A stretch of 7,081 nucleotides of DNA. It comes from Candidatus Aegiribacteria sp. GTDB taxonomy: Bacteria > Fermentibacterota > Fermentibacteria > Fermentibacterales > JCC-6. A program made the position numbers and the translations under genes. Location: contig JAUVUL010000088.1 of the NCBI GenBank assembly GCA_030600975.1, forward strand, positions 1-7,081. The letters run 5' to 3'. Each line of letters opens with the position of its first letter. Within the stretch, counting starts at the first letter, position 1. This document shows positions 6,314 through 7,081 of this stretch, piece by piece. The notes under the pieces were generated by a model. It made no database searches, had not been told where the DNA came from, and was given only the letters and a program-made list of their open reading frames with translations.

Positions 6314-7081
6314 GAATACTTACACTTACATCAGTTCTTCTGATTGCGTGTGGAGGGAATTCCCCCGCACAGGAAGGAATCTCTCATGACGGTGGCATGT
6401 TAAGGCCTCCTGCAGTGGCGGGAAGATTCTATCCGGGTGATTCAACCGCACTTAGTACAATGGTTGACAGCCTGCTTGACATCTCCGGGGTGCAGCATTC
6501 TGCCGGAGATGTAATAGCGGGAGTGGTTCCCCACGCGGGATACGTTTTCAGCGGCGCTACTGCGGCCGATTTTTACAGATCCATTGAAGGTGTTGATTAC
6601 GATGTAGTTGTCATTATAGGACCTTCGCACAGGGTCTCATTTAATGGTTTTTCCGTTTTTGAAGGGAACGGATACCTTACTCCACTTGGCGAGGTTGCAG
6701 TGGCAACTGATATTGCTGATCGCCTCAGGGAATCGCACCCATCAGCCAGTTTCGTTCCACAGGCTCACGAATCAGAACACTGCCTGGAAGTACAGCTCCC
6801 CTTCCTACAGCGTGTACTCCAGTCCGGTTTCTGTATTGTGCCGATTGTAGTGGGCAATACAGGGCCCGATGAACTGAAATACATGGCGGAATTGATACTT
6901 GCGGAGGCTTACGACCAGCGGATTCTTGTAATCGCCAGCAGCGATCTGTCCCATTATCCGCCCAGGGAACTGGCAGAAGAAGTGGATTTACTGACAGTGA
7001 ACGCCGTACTGAACGGTGACATGGATACTTTCCTGGATGTTACTTCGGAAGAGAAGCTGCCTCCGGGGCTCGGAACCTTTG
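6310..7081 (+). CDS. Memo-family protein (AmmeMemoRadiSam protein B), predicted lipoprotein, 3' end outside window
   Basis: The frame is open to the window end (257 residues visible). Residues 1-14 are a lipoprotein signal: basic start (M-R-I), hydrophobic core and lipobox L-I-A-C with the lipidated Cys at 14, followed by G-G-N, which does not favour inner-membrane retention under the E. coli rule. A linker leads to the Memo domain from about residue 31: LRPPAVAGRFYPGD, PHAGYVFSG with H75, GPSHR with H107, EHCLEVQLPF (156-165) and SSDLSHY with D212/H215. H75 and H107 match human MEMO1 metal ligands H49 and H81. Memo proteins share the fold of class III extradiol dioxygenases (LigB); the bacterial substrate is unknown. 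The third ligand, a Cys-Gly near the end of the domain, seems to read Pro-Gly (252-253). An AMMECR1 domain or gene may follow. The Memo call is firm; export is a strong prediction, because family members are usually thought cytoplasmic. Confidence 0.93.
   Translation, partial: MRILTLTSVLLIACGGNSPAQEGISHDGGMLRPPAVAGRFYPGDSTALSTMVDSLLDISGVQHSAGDVIAGVVPHAGYVFSGATAADFYRSIEGVDYDVVVIIGPSHRVSFNGFSVFEGNGYLTPLGEVAVATDIADRLRESHPSASFVPQAHESEHCLEVQLPFLQRVLQSGFCIVPIVVGNTGPDELKYMAELILAEAYDQRILVIASSDLSHYPPRELAEEVDLLTVNAVLNGDMDTFLDVTSEEKLPPGLGTF

Noticed and set aside
6397..6399. ATG at Memo residue 30 as the true start, giving a cytoplasmic Memo
   Set aside because: It has no well-spaced SD, while ATG 6310 has AGGGAG eight bases upstream, an ATGA overlap and a full lipoprotein signal in frame. 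It remains the main alternative.

Overview
The window reads as a Gram-negative, probably uncultured bacterial chromosome of roughly balanced GC. The envelope clues are a predicted outer-membrane barrel on a surface peptidase, a lipoprotein signal and a twin-arginine (Tat) signal. Arginine is often coded by AGG/AGA. A member of the FCB group or a related candidate phylum would fit, but nothing here fixes the taxon. No RNA gene, insertion sequence, CRISPR array or phage gene was seen.

Left part (1-1935). The window opens inside a tetratricopeptide-repeat (TPR) protein whose start lies upstream. Its 3' end converges, 25 bases away, on an rtcB RNA ligase gene on the minus strand. The RtcB has every recognisable metal-binding and guanylylation motif, a GTG start and a good Shine-Dalgarno (SD) site. 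The 158-base gap between rtcB and the next gene holds an extended -10 promoter firing rightwards and a small palindrome.

Right part (2094-7081 and beyond). Five rightward genes form one tightly packed operon: (1) an M1-type zinc metallopeptidase with a C-terminal beta-barrel-like region; (2) a tiny secreted acidic protein; (3) the radical SAM enzyme of the AmmeMemoRadiSam system; (4) a 57-residue basic protein with a Tat signal, not part of the usual description of that system; (5) a Memo-family protein (AmmeMemoRadiSam protein B) that runs off the window. After the first gene, the spacers are 17 bases and then overlaps of 8, 4 and 4 bases, so translational coupling is likely.

The most notable point is location. 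The Memo protein starts with a clear lipoprotein signal, and genes 1, 2 and 4 also carry export signals. Only the radical SAM enzyme looks cytoplasmic. The operon therefore looks like an envelope-directed version of the AmmeMemoRadiSam system with two small exported partners of opposite charge and a surface peptidase. The third partner, AMMECR1, is not in the window; it could follow the Memo gene, be fused to its end, or be encoded elsewhere. The reaction of this system is not known, so a joint function is inference.
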